This document shows, in pieces, positions 38,144-50,521 of a DNA stretch of 64,000 nucleotides. This DNA comes from Tetradesmus obliquus. Its lineage: Eukaryota > Chlorophyta > Chlorophyceae > Sphaeropleales > Scenedesmaceae. The position numbers were made by a program, and so were the translations under genes. The number at the start of each line of letters is the position of its first letter. Positions within the stretch are counted from its first letter, which is position 1. The stretch lies in NCBI GenBank assembly GCA_030272155.1, contig CP126205.1:3770501-3834500 (forward strand). Direction: 5' to 3'. A model generated the notes under the pieces. The model worked only from the letters and a program-made list of their open reading frames with translations, did not search any database and was not told the origin of the DNA.

Positions 38144-40904
38144 GCCAGGGTCCGCTGGCGCCGCTGGCTGCTGCCATCCAGTCTGCTGTGGTTCAGGCTG
38201 GCAAGGAGCTGCAGGGCTTAGGGTTCAAGAGCTTCGGCGCTTTTGTGCTGGAGCATCTGGACGGCCAGAAAAAGGCGGGGTGAGTGGGTCTGGGTTTGAA
38301 AACAGTTGGGTGCAGCTTCTTTGTGGACGTTTGTAGGGGTTGATGATTGCGATGAGCGAGTCTTGGCGGGTTCAGGCTGTCAGAGTTTTGGCGCGTTTGT
38401 GCTCGACCATCTGGACAGCTGGGAAAAGGAGGGGTGTGTTTGTCTGTCTGGGGCTTCATGGCAATGGTTTAATGCAGCTGTGTGGCTGTGCTTGGGGTTT
38501 GTGATTGCGAAGATCAAGTATTGCTGGGCTTAGGGTTACAAGAGCTTTGGCGCGTTTGTGCTGGATCATCTGGATGGGCAGAAAAAGGCGGGGTGAGTCC
38601 GCCCTGAGTTTGCACAACAATTGAGCACAGCTTCTTTGTGGACAGTTGGGGGTTGATGATTACAAAGGGCACGTTTTTCCAGGAGCACCAGCAACAGCAG
38701 CAGCGGCGGCCATTGTTTTGCTTACCTATGCCTTTGCTGCTCCTCGCTTTGCTTTGCGCGCTGCAGGCTGCCGCTACTGCTGCCTCGCTGGTCGAAGAAC
38801 TTGCAGGCAGCTTCCCTGGCTTCCAAGATGAAGGACTCTCCACAGCAGCAGACCCAGCAGCAGCTCATCTGTTGACCTGTGCCTGCACTGCTCTTGTGCT
38901 GCAGGTTGCCTGCCAATGCCGCGTCACTGGTCGAAGAGCTTGCAGGCAGCTTCCCTGGCTTCCAAGATGAAGCACTGCTCTCAGCAGCAGCAGCAGCAGC
39001 AGCACCAGCAGCAGCAGCTCGTTATCTGACCTGTGCCTGAACTTCTCTTGTGCTGCAGGCTACCTGCTACTGCTGCCTCTCTGGTGGAAGAGCTCGCGGA
39101 GAGCTTCCCTGGCTTCCAGGATGAAGCACTCTCCACAAAAGCAGACCCAGCAGCAGCTCGTGTGCTGACCTGTGCCGTTGCTCTTGTGCTGCAGGCTCCA
39201 TGCCACTGCTGCCTTGCTGGTTGAGGAGCTCGCTGACAGCTTCCCTGGCACCAGGTGCACCCCACTGTGCTCTGAGACTGTGCCAAACACTGTTACTACT
39301 TGTGTGCTTCGGCTCTTGTGCTGCAGGCTACCTGCCACTGCTGCTTCTCTGGTTGAAGAGCTTGCGGATAGCTTCCCTGGCTTTCAAGATGAAGCACTGC
39401 TCACAGTTACTGAGTTAGCTGGCAGCCCAGAGGCCGAGCAGCAGCAGCAGCAGCAGCAGCAGGCGTTGCGTGTGGTGTACCTGCGTAAGGCGCAGGCGCT
39501 GGCTGCTGACCTGAGGGCGCGGTTTGGGGCTCAGGACGAGCGGTTTAATTTCACCGACACAGCTGACCTGGCAGCGGACTCAGGTGGGTTTGCAGCGTTG
39601 TGGTTTTCCATGAAATGAAGAAAATAAAAGAGCACATGAGCTGTGTGTTTGTTTGTTGTGGTGTGTGGTGTCGGGTTGGTGTTGTGTCTGGATCAGCATG
39701 TTCTGTTGCTGCTGCTTGCTGGCTGTTGGCGTTGGCAGCAGTAGGACGCTGGCGGCTGACCTTGGATGTGTGATTTGGCGCTCAGGGTGATTGCATTTGA
39801 AGGGAGCGATGCAGCCGACTTGACAGCGGACTCATTATCGTTATTTCAGTGTTTTGTGGCCCTGTGCTTGTGCTTTGGTGTGGCTGGCTGTAGGGTGTTG
39901 GGTGTCACTCGGGGTGTGTGGGCGTGTGGGTATGTGGGGTGTGGGGGTTACACCATTGTTGACATTGTCTGTCGCCGGTCTGATCAGCAGGTCATGTTGT
40001 TGGACTCACGGGTCTCTCAGAGAACTACGAGTTCAAAAGCAGGGCCTGCTGCATGGACAGCAGACACACACTGTCTACAATGGTGCATCTAGCTTATCTT
40101 GAAGGTGGAGTGTGGGGGGTACATCATTGTCGACGCTGTCTGTCGCCGGTCCAGTCAGCAGGTCAATTTGTCGGACTGTCTTTTCATTCAATGAAGCGGA
40201 GGTTCAACAAGATGATCTGGTGCATGAATTGGAGGCACACACTGTCGACAATGGTGCACCCCCAACCCCACCTACCCACATGTCGACACATCTTCTATCA
40301 AAGAGCAGGGGGTTAGCAGAAGGGGCTGCTGTATGGGTTGGATTGGAGGCACCAGTGTTGACAATGGTGCACGCCCACCCCCACCTACCCACCATCAAAA
40401 CATGTGTTTCCAGGGACCAGGACTTTAGCCAGGCTGCTGTATGGATCGGATCGGAGGCACACACTGTCTACAATGGTGCAACAGGATCTGGCAGGTGGTG
40501 GTTGGGTGTTGCGGTTGGTGCACAGGGTTGTTCTGGGTGTAGCTGTGGGTGCTGCGTTGTTTTGCAGCGTGAAATGTGGTGTCGCTTGTAGCGTGTTTGA
40601 TAGTCATTGCGTGCTGGATGTTTCGGCCAACCATTGTAGCACGTGGCTGCGCCGGCCTGGCATCTTTGTATGATGCAGGTACATGCCATCTTGCTGCAAA
40701 AAATTTCTGACATCCGACCTGCTGCTGCTGCTGTTGCTGCTGCTGCCAGGTGCCCTGCTGCCCGCCATCCTGCACCAGCTGGGCCTGATAACTTACTCAG
40801 AGCAGCTGGCCACCCTTCTGGAGCAGCAGCAGCAGCAGCTGCCGCAGGGCCAGGACGAACGCGCGCTTCGTGCTGCTGCTGTTGCTGCAGTGGACGCTGT
40901 TGTG

Positions 40905-40935
<31 letters not shown>

Positions 40936-41072
40936 GCAGTGGAGATGCAGGGTTTACTGCCTGGGACTTGAGCTGCTGGCTACTGTCTCAGGTGCAGGAA
41001 GAGGGCCGGCAGCAGCTGTGGAATGGGCAGCTGCTGCTGCCACACAGGACAGTGGGCACTGTGGCGTACTAG
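35322..41072 (+). CDS. QNG1: Queuosine 5'-phosphate N-glycosylase/hydrolase (DUF2419, queuosine salvage)
   Basis: Seven exons join in phase to 385 aa: 35322-35365, 35605-35758, 36736-36872, 37546-37657, 38149-38279, 39327-39583 and 40750-41072. The order of blocks follows the family: SVLDVVHRTCKQVVELHPGI, NQQAVQQYAAQL, FPIKFDSLEAEV, a short HLL..GSG motif, HVHSAFGIDSK, GPLAPLAAAIQ, FGAFVLEHL, SLVEELADSFPGFQDE, VVYLRKAQALAADLRARFG and LPAILHQLGLITYSEQL. Known role: releases queuine from queuosine monophosphate so it can be reused for tRNA wobble modification, in the cytosol. The FGSG motif of the family reads CGSG in exon 3, although the echo copies upstream keep FGSG. Introns are packed with echo arrays, and intron 6 carries an inverted-repeat cluster. 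Confidence 0.85.
35822..35975 (+). repeat. Echoes of QNG1 exon 2 end with donors, two copies
   Basis: The codons for FPIKFDSLEAE before the GTGCGA donor (true end 35758) recur near 35826-35861 (VPIKFESLKAE, then GTGTGC) and near 35948-35971 (FDSTEAE, then GTGTGA). A CAG tract sits before the second. Confidence 0.93.
36169..36735 (+). repeat. Echoes of QNG1 exon 3 start, four copies
   Basis: Copies start right after CAG at 36169, 36310, 36455 and 36593; the true exon starts at 36736, so the period is 138-145 bp. Each encodes VTFLCLYHLLSFGSG... to about LLQAN and then a shared tail (ccaccacaat, gtcacttacgttac). The acceptor context AG/GTGACC is identical in all five. Confidence 0.97.
36906..37268 (+). 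repeat. Echoes of QNG1 exon 3 end with donors, four copies
   Basis: The block ETIQYGCFGLALSAK with the GTGAGC donor (true end 36872) recurs with ends near 36963, 37051, 37153 and 37268. Units one and two are nearly identical over about 88 bp. The last two have degraded donors (GGTCAGC, GGTATGC). Confidence 0.95.
37340..37500 (+). repeat. Echoes of QNG1 exon 4 start, two copies
   Basis: LDAPWMVAFTPYHVHSP begins near 37442 after gtcagg, and a more decayed copy (about 37325-37380) precedes it. The true exon starts at 37546. Confidence 0.9.
37725..37905 (+). repeat. Echoes of QNG1 exon 4 end with donors, two copies
   Basis: LQPGINISKP with GTGAGG ends near 37759, and GIESKVEEQLQPGITISKP with GTGAGG ends near 37903; the true end is 37657. 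The downstream intron piece with gttgctaaacccttggg is copied too. Confidence 0.95.
38365..38597 (+). repeat. Echoes of QNG1 exon 5 end, two copies
   Basis: SFGAFVLDHLDSWEKEG (about 38377-38438) and SFGAFVLDHLDGQKKAG (about 38543-38595) repeat the end of exon 5 (38279). The second copy keeps the GTGAGT donor. In this case the nearer copy is the more diverged one. Confidence 0.93.
38767..39326 (+). repeat. Echoes of QNG1 exon 6 start, four copies
   Basis: Copies start after CAG at 38767, 38905, 39059 and 39195; the true exon starts at 39327, so the period is 132-154 bp. Each encodes ATAASLVEELAGSFPGFQDE or a variant. The linker (tgacctgtgcc, tcttgtgctgcag) is shared between units. Confidence 0.95.
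39926..40490. repeat. Nested inverted-repeat cluster in QNG1 intron 6
   Basis: The arm at 39926-39971 (gtgggtatgtggggtgtggg, then caccattgttgaca) is the reverse complement, with mismatches, of 40236-40279. A second pair lies at 40103-40142 and 40350-40393. Further half-copies of cacactgtctacaatggtgca occur at 40066-40086 and about 40458-40480. The arrangement suggests a foldback element duplicated in tandem. No target-site duplication or coding capacity was recognised. Confidence 0.7.
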
Positions 41073-41136
41073 GCTGGCTGCATGTGAGAGGATTGATTTG
41101 TGTGGTGGATGTGTTTCACTGGGTTTTTTGGCCAGC

Positions 41137-41190
41137 TGCTGGATGGGCAGGTGCTGCAGCCACACAGGACAGTTGGCACGCTGGCTTACT
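41137..41190 (+). repeat. Echo of QNG1 terminal codons and stop
   Basis: LLDGQVLQPHRTVGTLAY and a stop recur about 118 bases after the true end (LLLPHRTVGTVAY, stop 41072). Confidence 0.93.
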
Positions 41191-42047
41191 GAGCCGGCAG
41201 CAACCTATTGGGGATATGTCGTGTTTGTTCGGCCGCCATGCTTGGCCAGCATGTTTGGCCAGCGTGTTTGTGCTGACAGATGTGCAGCTGCTGGTACATG
41301 GTGCGCCATGGTGGGATGTGAGTGGTGGCAGCAGCTGCTGCAGAGAGGCACTGCATGCATGCTGTTGCTGTTTGCAGTGCCATCAGCTGTGCGGTCTGAA
41401 GCTGTGGTGGACATGTAACAAATATTATGTTGCTGTGCCGTTTCTGGTTGGTTACACAAACGCATCTGGCTTCGTTGCGTAGTAGAGTGGGCGTGCATGT
41501 AAAGCATTACGCTTTGGTGCTCGGGTGACTCCAAGATTCGCATGTACCATCAACGTTACGCTCATTGTCTTTATTATAGAGCACGATTCTACAATTGACG
41601 AATTTGACGGCATACAGGTGCCGTTCGTGTCTGCCTGGGTGACGCGACGTTGATCGTGTTTGGTCGTGCAAGGCACAAGCATACACCCTAGGCAGCAGAG
41701 GCCAGTACGCCATGCAACATACGTACGTTTAATGACATACTTGAACGTTTGCTTAGTCAGCTGCGCTCGATCTCCACCATCTATATGCTGCTGCCCTGGT
41801 GACTCGAGCATATGCGTGGCAGCAGCTACGTCTGCGGCGCCTGGCATCTACATTTGAGCTACGTACACAGTTTGAACCGCAGCGTATCGCGCTCGACACC
41901 ATCCTGAGCAGAGTTCGTCAGCAGCAGCACCCCTCAGCTGCTTGCTACCCCTGTTTCATTCAAGCGACTCCTCGACATCCAGCACCCCTCGCCAACTTAA
42001 AGATACCCTACAATACCACAAAGACCTAACGAAGCAAATCTAGCGCC
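41191..42047. other. Intergenic region between QNG1 and the CASTOR/POLLUX-type gene
   Basis: TGTAA polyadenylation-like motifs lie at 41414-41418 and 41498-41502, about 340-430 bases after the QNG1 stop. No gene is supported. The last 150 bases are the likely 5' UTR of the channel gene, whose start has the context gcgccATGcc. Confidence 0.45.
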
Positions 42048-43379
42048 ATGCCCGTGCTGCTGCACAAGATTTGGCAGGTCTTGGGTGTACTCAAAAAGCA
42101 CCTGGGGGCACTGGAGCGAAAGTATGCCCGCTTCCAGTCAAGAACTGCCTCGAATTTCAAGCTGAGGATCTCGCTGCTGCTGGCCTTCAGCTTTGTCAAC
42201 GTGCTGCTGGGGGCAGTGGTGTACCAATGGGTGACATCGGAGGGCTGGGGTGATGCGATGTTCACTGTGTACGCGGTGAGAGCATGTGCTGCTGCTGCTG
42301 TTGCTGGTCATGTGCGGCATGTTGCTCACACAAAGCCCAATTGAACACATTATGTCCAATGTGCAATAAAAAGTCTAGCGGGCGTTTGAACCTGTACCAA
42401 TTGGTGGCGTCGGAGGGCTGGGGTGACGCGATGTTCACTGTGTACGCGGTGAGAGGGCCTGCTGCTGTTGTTGGTCATGTGCTGCATGTTTGCTCACAGA
42501 ATGCCTCTGTCAACAGTTTGTTTTTCGGTGTGCGAGAAGTGTTGTAAAATGGCGGCTGTGGTGTACCAATAAGTCACTTCGGAGCGCTGGGGTGACGCGA
42601 TGTTCACTGTGTACGCGGTGTGAGGGCCTGCTGCTGCTGCTGCTGCTGCATGTTTGCTCACAAATAAACTCTGTCAACAATATGTTCTTCGGTGTGCAAG
42701 AAGTGTATTATAATGGCGGCTGTATATGTACCAATGGGTGACTGCGGAGGGCTGGGGTGACGCGATGTTCACAGTATATGCAGGGAGAGGGCCTGCTGCT
42801 GCTGCTGCTGGTGCTGCTGCTGCTGCTGCTGCTGTTTGTCCTGTGCTGCATGCTGCTCATAGATTGCAGCAGTACAAATGTGTTGGCTTGACTGTGTCTG
42901 CAGCCAAGTGGTATGGCCAGTGTGGGTGTGTGTTGCTGGCAGCCCTGTCATGCTGAGTCATCCCTTTCACTGCTAGCTGCAGCTTACGCGGTACCGCCAA
43001 AACTTGGATTCCTCATCAATTGTTTCCTGGATCACTTGGTGTGAAGCTGTGCCTGATATTGTGATTAACTAATTTGGCTGCCATAGGTGCTGTACGGCAT
43101 CCTCGGCTCTGATGGTACTAACGCGCCCACCTTTTGGGGCACAGTAGTGCTCAGCCTGTTACAACACACTGTTACATAACACTGCTATTGTTGTGTGCAT
43201 CTGCTGCCGCAGGTGCTGTACGGCATCCCCGGCTCAGATGTTACTAACGCGCCCACCTTTTGGGGCACTGTGGTGCTGAACCTCATCTTCATCTTTGGCC
43301 TGCTGGTAAGAGGAGCAGCAGCAGCAGCAGCAGCGGCTGCAGTAGGAAGCAGGAGTGGCAGCAGCAGCAACAGCAGCGA

Positions 43380-43411
<32 letters not shown>

Positions 43412-44178
43412 GCAGCAGCACGTTCACGTTTTTGGTCTGTGCTTGCAGGCGTCCTAGAAGGGCGCCTTAATTTTGATGGTTTCCGGACTGCCAGCAACAT
43501 CCCAACAAACAACGATTATAACACACCTGATATTGTTATAACACAAAAGTAACATGTTATTTGTCCGCAGGTCTTTGCCACCATTCTGGCCATGATCAGC
43601 GAGGAGGTGAACAGCCTGCTGCTGTCAGCACGCAGCGGCAAGCAGCCGCTGGCACTGAGTGGGCACATCCTGCTGCTAAATTGGAACCACCAACTTCCAT
43701 TCATTTTGGACCAGCTCGAGCATGTACAAGCAGGGCACCCCTTTGCAGGGCGGCCGCTGGTTATCCTGGCTGAGCGGGGCAAAGAAGACATGGACGCGGC
43801 GGTGAGGGGGCTGCAGGTTTTGTGGCGGAGGGTTTAGGGGTGGGCTTTGTTGGTGCTGAGGGTTCAGAGTTGCTTGCACTCGGCCACTGGTCATCCCGTT
43901 GCTGCCGTCATTGTCAGCTGGTGTCTGTTGCTGTCCGTTACTTCCTGCTGCTGCTGGTGCTGCTGCTGCTGCTGCTGCTGCTTGTGGTCAGGTGGTGAGC
44001 TACCTGAAGCATCAGCTCCTGGAGGTGCACACACGCACCGGCAAGCCTTACAAGTGAGCAGCAGCAGCAGCAGCAGCAGTGTGAGGCAGCAGAAGAGTGA
44101 GGTAGCAGCAGGAGCAGCAGCAGCAGTGGCAGCATCAGCTTCCGGCAGTACACACACGCACCGGCAAGCCGTACAAGT

Positions 44179-44212
<34 letters not shown>

Positions 44213-44235
44213 TTGAGGCAGCAGCCGACTGAAAT

Positions 44236-44269
<34 letters not shown>

Positions 44270-44455
44270 CGTGTCACCTTGAAGCAGCTCTCATCAGTGT
44301 CAAGGCAGCTCTTTGCCGCAATCGGTTGCCTGAACGAGCGTGCCATGGGCAGTACATTGGAGCAGCGTTGGGCGAATTTGAGTCTGCAGTGCGTCAGAAA
44401 AGCAATGTAAGCTTGCAGCAATGTGCAATGTACATCCAACATATGCTGCTGTTGT

Positions 44456-44498
<43 letters not shown>

Positions 44499-44502
44499 TC
44501 AA

Positions 44503-44582
<80 letters not shown>

Positions 44583-46476
44583 AGGCTGGAGCACCTGCAG
44601 CGTGTGTCAGCAGCAGATGCACACGCAGTGCTGGTGCTGCACCCTGAGGGGGCCCCTGATGGTGGTGATGGTGGTGATGATGACGACAGCAGCGCATCAG
44701 GTTGGTTCAATTTAGAGGAGTTGTGCCGTTTAACAAAAATGGAAGATGTCCGCTACGAATCAACGTTATGTATTGGATGTGGTCGGCGTGTCATAGCAAT
44801 GTGTTGGTGGTGGTGTTGAAAATCCTCCAGCACGTATTAGTGGCATGCAGTGCTGGTGCTGCACCCTGAGGGGGCCCCTAATGGTGGCGACGGTGGCGAT
44901 GATGATGACAGCAGCGCATCAGGTTGGTTGATTGTGGTTGATTGTGATGGGTTATGCTCATGGCAAAGCAGGTGAATAGTAAGTAATTTCAGGTTTCAGT
45001 ATTATGCTTGGAAGTGATCATCGTGTCTCTATCTTTGATTGTGATTTGAGCAAAGTTGCACTTTTACTGGCACGCTGTGCTGGTGCTGCACCCCTGGTGC
45101 TGCACCCTGAGGGGACCCCTGATGGTGGCAATGGTGATGATGATGACGACAGCAGCGCATCAGGTTGGTTGGGTGTTGAGAGCTCAAGTGTAGTCACTTG
45201 TAGGTGAAACAGTGATTGTCACTGCACTTCAACGTGTCTTGGGTGTGGTCGTCATATCTAATGTGTGCTGTGGTGAGGGTTGTTGTGAAGATTTTGCAGC
45301 ATCATTGAGTGGCATGCAGTGCTGGTGCTGCACCCTGAGGGGGCCTCTGATGGTGGCGAAGGTGGCGATGATGATGACAGCAGCGCATCAGGTTGGTTCG
45401 ATTAGATGGGTTATGCCGTTGACAAGAAGGGAAGATGTCCGCTAGGATTCAACGTTATGTATTGGATGTGGTCGGCGTGTCATAGCAACTTGTTGGTGGC
45501 GGTGTTGAACAGTCTTACAGCATCATTGAGTGGCATGCAGTGCTGGTGCTGCACCCTGATTGGGCTCCTGATGGGGGTGATGGTGGCGATGATGATGACA
45601 GCAGCGCATCAGGTAAAAGGTAAACATGCAGGGTGATGCTGTTGGCAGAACAAGACAATGCTTCTAGGATTTTGGATTGCTGAAGGCGGCGTTGCCTGTG
45701 GAAGTTTTGTGGCCCTTGGACACTTGTAACTGACTGTGCGGCAATTGTGCATTCACAATTGCAGGCCAGGGGGCCGGGCTGGCGTGGGATGACCCTGGCG
45801 CTGCTGCGCTGAAGATGCACAACAGAAGCATACGTCTTGTATAACAAGCCCGGCTTTTATGTTTTCCACAAGCAAATTACCTGTTTGGTGAGGTATTAGA
45901 GGTGTGTTGCAGTTTTGCAGCGTTATAGACACTTGTAATTGACTGTGCTGCATTTCTGCAATTGCAATTGCAGGCCAGGGGGCGGGGTTGGCGTGGGACA
46001 ACCCTGGCGCTGCTGCGCTGAAGATGCACAACATAAGCATACGTCTTGAACAACAACCCCGTCGTCTATGTTTTTGTCAAGCAGATTACCTGTTTTGTGA
46101 GGTATTAGTAGACAGTTTGTGGCAGATTTTCAGCCCTATAGACACTTACAATCGAGCGTGGTTCTGCTGCAAATGCAACTGCAGGCCAAGGGGCGGGGCT
46201 GGCAGGTGATGACCCTGGCGCTGCTGCGCTGAAGATGCAGACCATCATGGCCCTGACTGCACAGCTGCTGGGCAAAAAGGCGGCAGTGGTGGTGCAGGTG
46301 AGTGCTGTTTTCTTTTGGATTATATTGAGGCATAGGCAACCATGAGGCTGCATGGCTTTGACTGTGCAAATGCTGTGGTTCAACTGCGCTAAGTATTGTG
46401 CTGTATATGTATGGCTTCTGGCAAGCAGCCGCCTGCAGCTGTTACAACACACCGCTGCTGCTGCCACTGCTGCTGC

Positions 46477-46575
<99 letters not shown>

Positions 46576-46680
46576 AGGTGCCTGAGTCAGCAAAGACGGT
46601 GCCGGTGGGCTGGCTGTGCTTGATCAGGTGCTGGGCATGGCAAGCGATGACAACATATTGCACTCACAACCCAACCATGG

Positions 46681-46716
<36 letters not shown>

Positions 46717-48384
46717 AGGTGCCCAAATCAGCAAAAGACGGTGCTGGTGGGCTGGCTGTGCTTGATCAGGTGCTGGGCATGGTCTTGCCACAACTCGACC
46801 ATGTTGCTGCTGCTGCTGCTGCTGCAGGTGCCTGAGTCAGCAAAAGACGGTGCTGGTGGGCTGGCGGTGCTTGATCAGGTGCTGGGCATGACTTTTGACT
46901 CAAAACTGAAGCAAGTTGCTGCTGCTGCTGCTGCCGCCGCCCCGCCGCCGCATCAGGTGCCCGAATCAGCAAAGGACGGTGCTGGTGGGCTGGCGGTGCT
47001 TGACCAGGTGCTGGGCATGGCGGGCCGCCCCACACACCTGCTCAACATGCCGGTCAAACGCATGGTCAACAGGTGAGAGTGTTAGTAACAGATATAAACA
47101 ATGTTGAAACAGGAGTGACAGCTGTTGCAGTGCTTGGGCCAGCAGGGTGATCTTGGCATAAAATATATATGCATACGGGGTTTAGGGTTAGCTGGTGCCA
47201 CATAACAAAACCGCTCCGTTCCTCACCAGTATCCGCCTCTGGCACTGGTCGGCCAACTAGTAATACTTCGATGCAAGACTTAGCTGGTGCCGCATGACAA
47301 AACTGCTCCATGCCTCACCTGTATCCGCCTCTGTGCTGCTTGCTGCCTCTGCTGCACACTTCAATTTTTCATATGTTCATTTTTGCGCCGCAACAGCCTG
47401 GTAGTGCAGACCACGCTGCAGCCCTGTATAGGCTGGCACTGCATGGCTCAGCATTTGTTTCTGCGCTTGCTGCTGCTGGTGCGTACTGCGCTGCAGAGCT
47501 GCTGGCATCATACTCCTCTATTCAATCCGCTCCGCCCTGCTCTTCACCCCGCCTTTGCTGCTTGCTGCCTCTGCTGCACCAAACTGAAATTTCCCTTTTT
47601 TGTATTTTTGTGCACAACAGCCTGGCAGTGCAGACCACGCTGCAGCCCTGGAGTGCCACCATCTACCACAGCATCCTGCACTACGGCCTGCAGCCCAGCA
47701 TCACTTTCCTGCAGCTTCCTGCAAGCCTCTGCAGGAGCGCCGGCGGCTTTCCTGCAAGCGGCGGCGGCGGGCCCGACTTTCCTGCAAGCAGCGCCGGCTA
47801 CGGATTTGGCGGCTATGGTGGCAGGGCTGCGGAGATCAGTGCTGGCACTACGTATGAGGCAGTGCGGGTGCATTTTGCTGCGGAGTTGCTGCTGCTAGGG
47901 TTTATCCGCAGGGAGCAGCTGACGCTAAACCCTCATGAGGGCATCAGGCTGGTGCCGGGTGACGTGCTGGTGGCTCTGTCAAAGCGTGCAGATGGTGAGT
48001 AGGTGCAGCTGCTAGCTTGGTGCTACTGCGTTAGCACTTTAGTTCTCTGTTACATAAGGTCGTTGCAAATCATGCGGGGAACGTGCATGTGTGCTTGATT
48101 GTCTGACCATGGCTTCTAAGTGCCGTCGTGTTCTGGTCTGACTATCGCTGCTGCTGCTGCTGCTGCTGCTGTTCTGCAGCTGCTGCTGTTGCGCTGACGT
48201 GGCGGGAGACGTGGCTGCCTGTGGTGCTTTTATCTCAGTAGTCCATATGCACTGATCTTATCCAATGCTGCTGCTGCTGCCGCTGTTGTTGTTGCAGCTG
48301 CTGCTGTCGCGCTGACCTGGCGTGAGACATGGCTGCCTGTGGTGCTTTCATCTCTGTCGTTACTGTGTGCTGGTCTGACCATCA

Positions 48385-48427
<43 letters not shown>

Positions 48428-48576
48428 TGCTGCTGTTGCTGTTGTTGCTGCTACAGCTGCTGTTGTCGCGCTGACCTGGCGTGACACGTGGCTGCCTGTG
48501 GTGCTTGACAGGCTCGCTGCCATCAGCAGCAGTGTGCAGCAGAAGATGCCTTCACCACCAAAGATGCCAAAATTCC

Positions 48577-48610
<34 letters not shown>

Positions 48611-49082
48611 TGGGAAGAAAGCCACATTGCAGGCAGCCGAAGGTGCTGAGGGACCTGCAGGATGCAGCAGCAGCACTGAGCAGCAGCAGCAGCAGCAGCA
48701 GCAGCGTGCAGGCTTGCAGATCAAGCCTCGCAGCTTGGCAGCAATCACAGAGGCAGAAGGTGACGAAGCAGCAGACACTGCTGCTGCTGCCGCCGCTGCT
48801 GCTGGCACCAGTGGTGGACTGGCGGCAGCAACAGCAGCAGACGGTGATGATGACATGCAGCCATCCACTCCTAGAAAGGATGATGATGCACCACCAGCAG
48901 CAGACGGCGAAGACACCACCACTGCTGCTGCTGCTGCAAGCGGTGCAGCAGATAGCGTTGCACACACGGCGGGTGCCCCTGCTGCCACTGCAGCTGTGAC
49001 ACGCGAGGCAGATGCTGCTGCTGTTGATGCAATTGATGCTGGCTCTGGTGCTGGCTTCATGGGTTTGGCACCCACAGAAGCA

Positions 49083-49165
<83 letters not shown>

Positions 49166-49265
49166 TGTTGATGACACTGCTGCAGATGATGGCGTGGCAG
49201 CTGCAAGGAGGGACCAGCTGCCCAGGCCTGCCACGTCAGCAGATGCTGAGGCTGCAGCTGCCCCT

Positions 49266-49305
<40 letters not shown>

Positions 49306-50276
49306 CCGGGCCGGCAGCAGCAGCAGCCGGGCCAGCAGCCGCAACAGCTGGGCCAGCAGCAGCAGCAGACAGGAGCAGTACTGCTCAGCCAGCAGCAGGC
49401 AGCAAGCAGCGGCAAACAAAAGCAAAAAGCTCTGGCTCTTCTTTTTCTGACATGCTGCGGAAGCTGTGCTGCGCTGCACCAGCTGTTGCTGAGTTTGAAG
49501 GAGATGAGGCAGCAGCAGCAGCAGCTGGCAGCAGCAGCAGCAGCAAGGACCTGGGGTCAGCAAAGTCCAAGAGCTCCTTTAAGGGTGTGGCCAAGCTGAC
49601 AAAAGGAGTGACCAAGGGCGTTACAAAAGGAGTGACGGGCGCGATGTCAGCCGTCACGACAGGTGTGACATGGCACAGTGCGGCCCAGGACAACAGTTTG
49701 ATTTTTATGTACGGTCTGGCACTGAATTGCATCAGTCAATATCAGTTGCATTTTTGTTCAACAGCTTTTGCACAACGCACATGCTCAGCTCCACCCTGCG
49801 TGCTGCGTTCAGCACTTTGCATGCTTAATCATTGCACGCACAAACATCCTGCTTGCCAAGTCTCGCTGGTGACGCAGCAGGTGTCACTTGTCACTCGCAG
49901 GTGTCACCACGGGTGTGTCAGCCGTCACTAGCGGAGTGACGACTGTGGCGGCTGGAGTGACAACGGGTGTCACCGCAGTGGGTGGCGCGGTGATGACAGT
50001 GGCTGAGGGGGCCGCTGACCTGTCAAAGGTGAGGCACCAGCAGCAGTGGTGGTAGTTACACGGTTGTAATCATTGCACTGCTTGTGAGTTGTGCTGTATA
50101 GCGGTGGCGCGCCTTCAAAAACGTCTTCGCCACCCACACAACAGACTGTTTTATCAACTGCAGAACTGGTGTCGTAGCAATGAATGGGTTGTTTTGATGA
50201 CAGGCGTAACCGCAGTGGGTGGCGCAGTGATTACAGCGGCTGAGGGGGCCGCTGACCTGTCAAAGGTGGGGCGGCA

Positions 50277-50317
<41 letters not shown>

Positions 50318-50473
50318 GGTGGTGGCCGCAGCAGCAGCGGCAGCCGACACACCTGTGTTGTCATCGAAGCAGTGACTGGTAGTTATTCCAACTGACGGCA
50401 TTGCAGCTCATGCCTGTTGATGAGGCCAAACTTGCAAGTGTTCCAGCGACAGCATCACTACTTGAGCTGCTGC

Positions 50474-50521
<48 letters not shown>

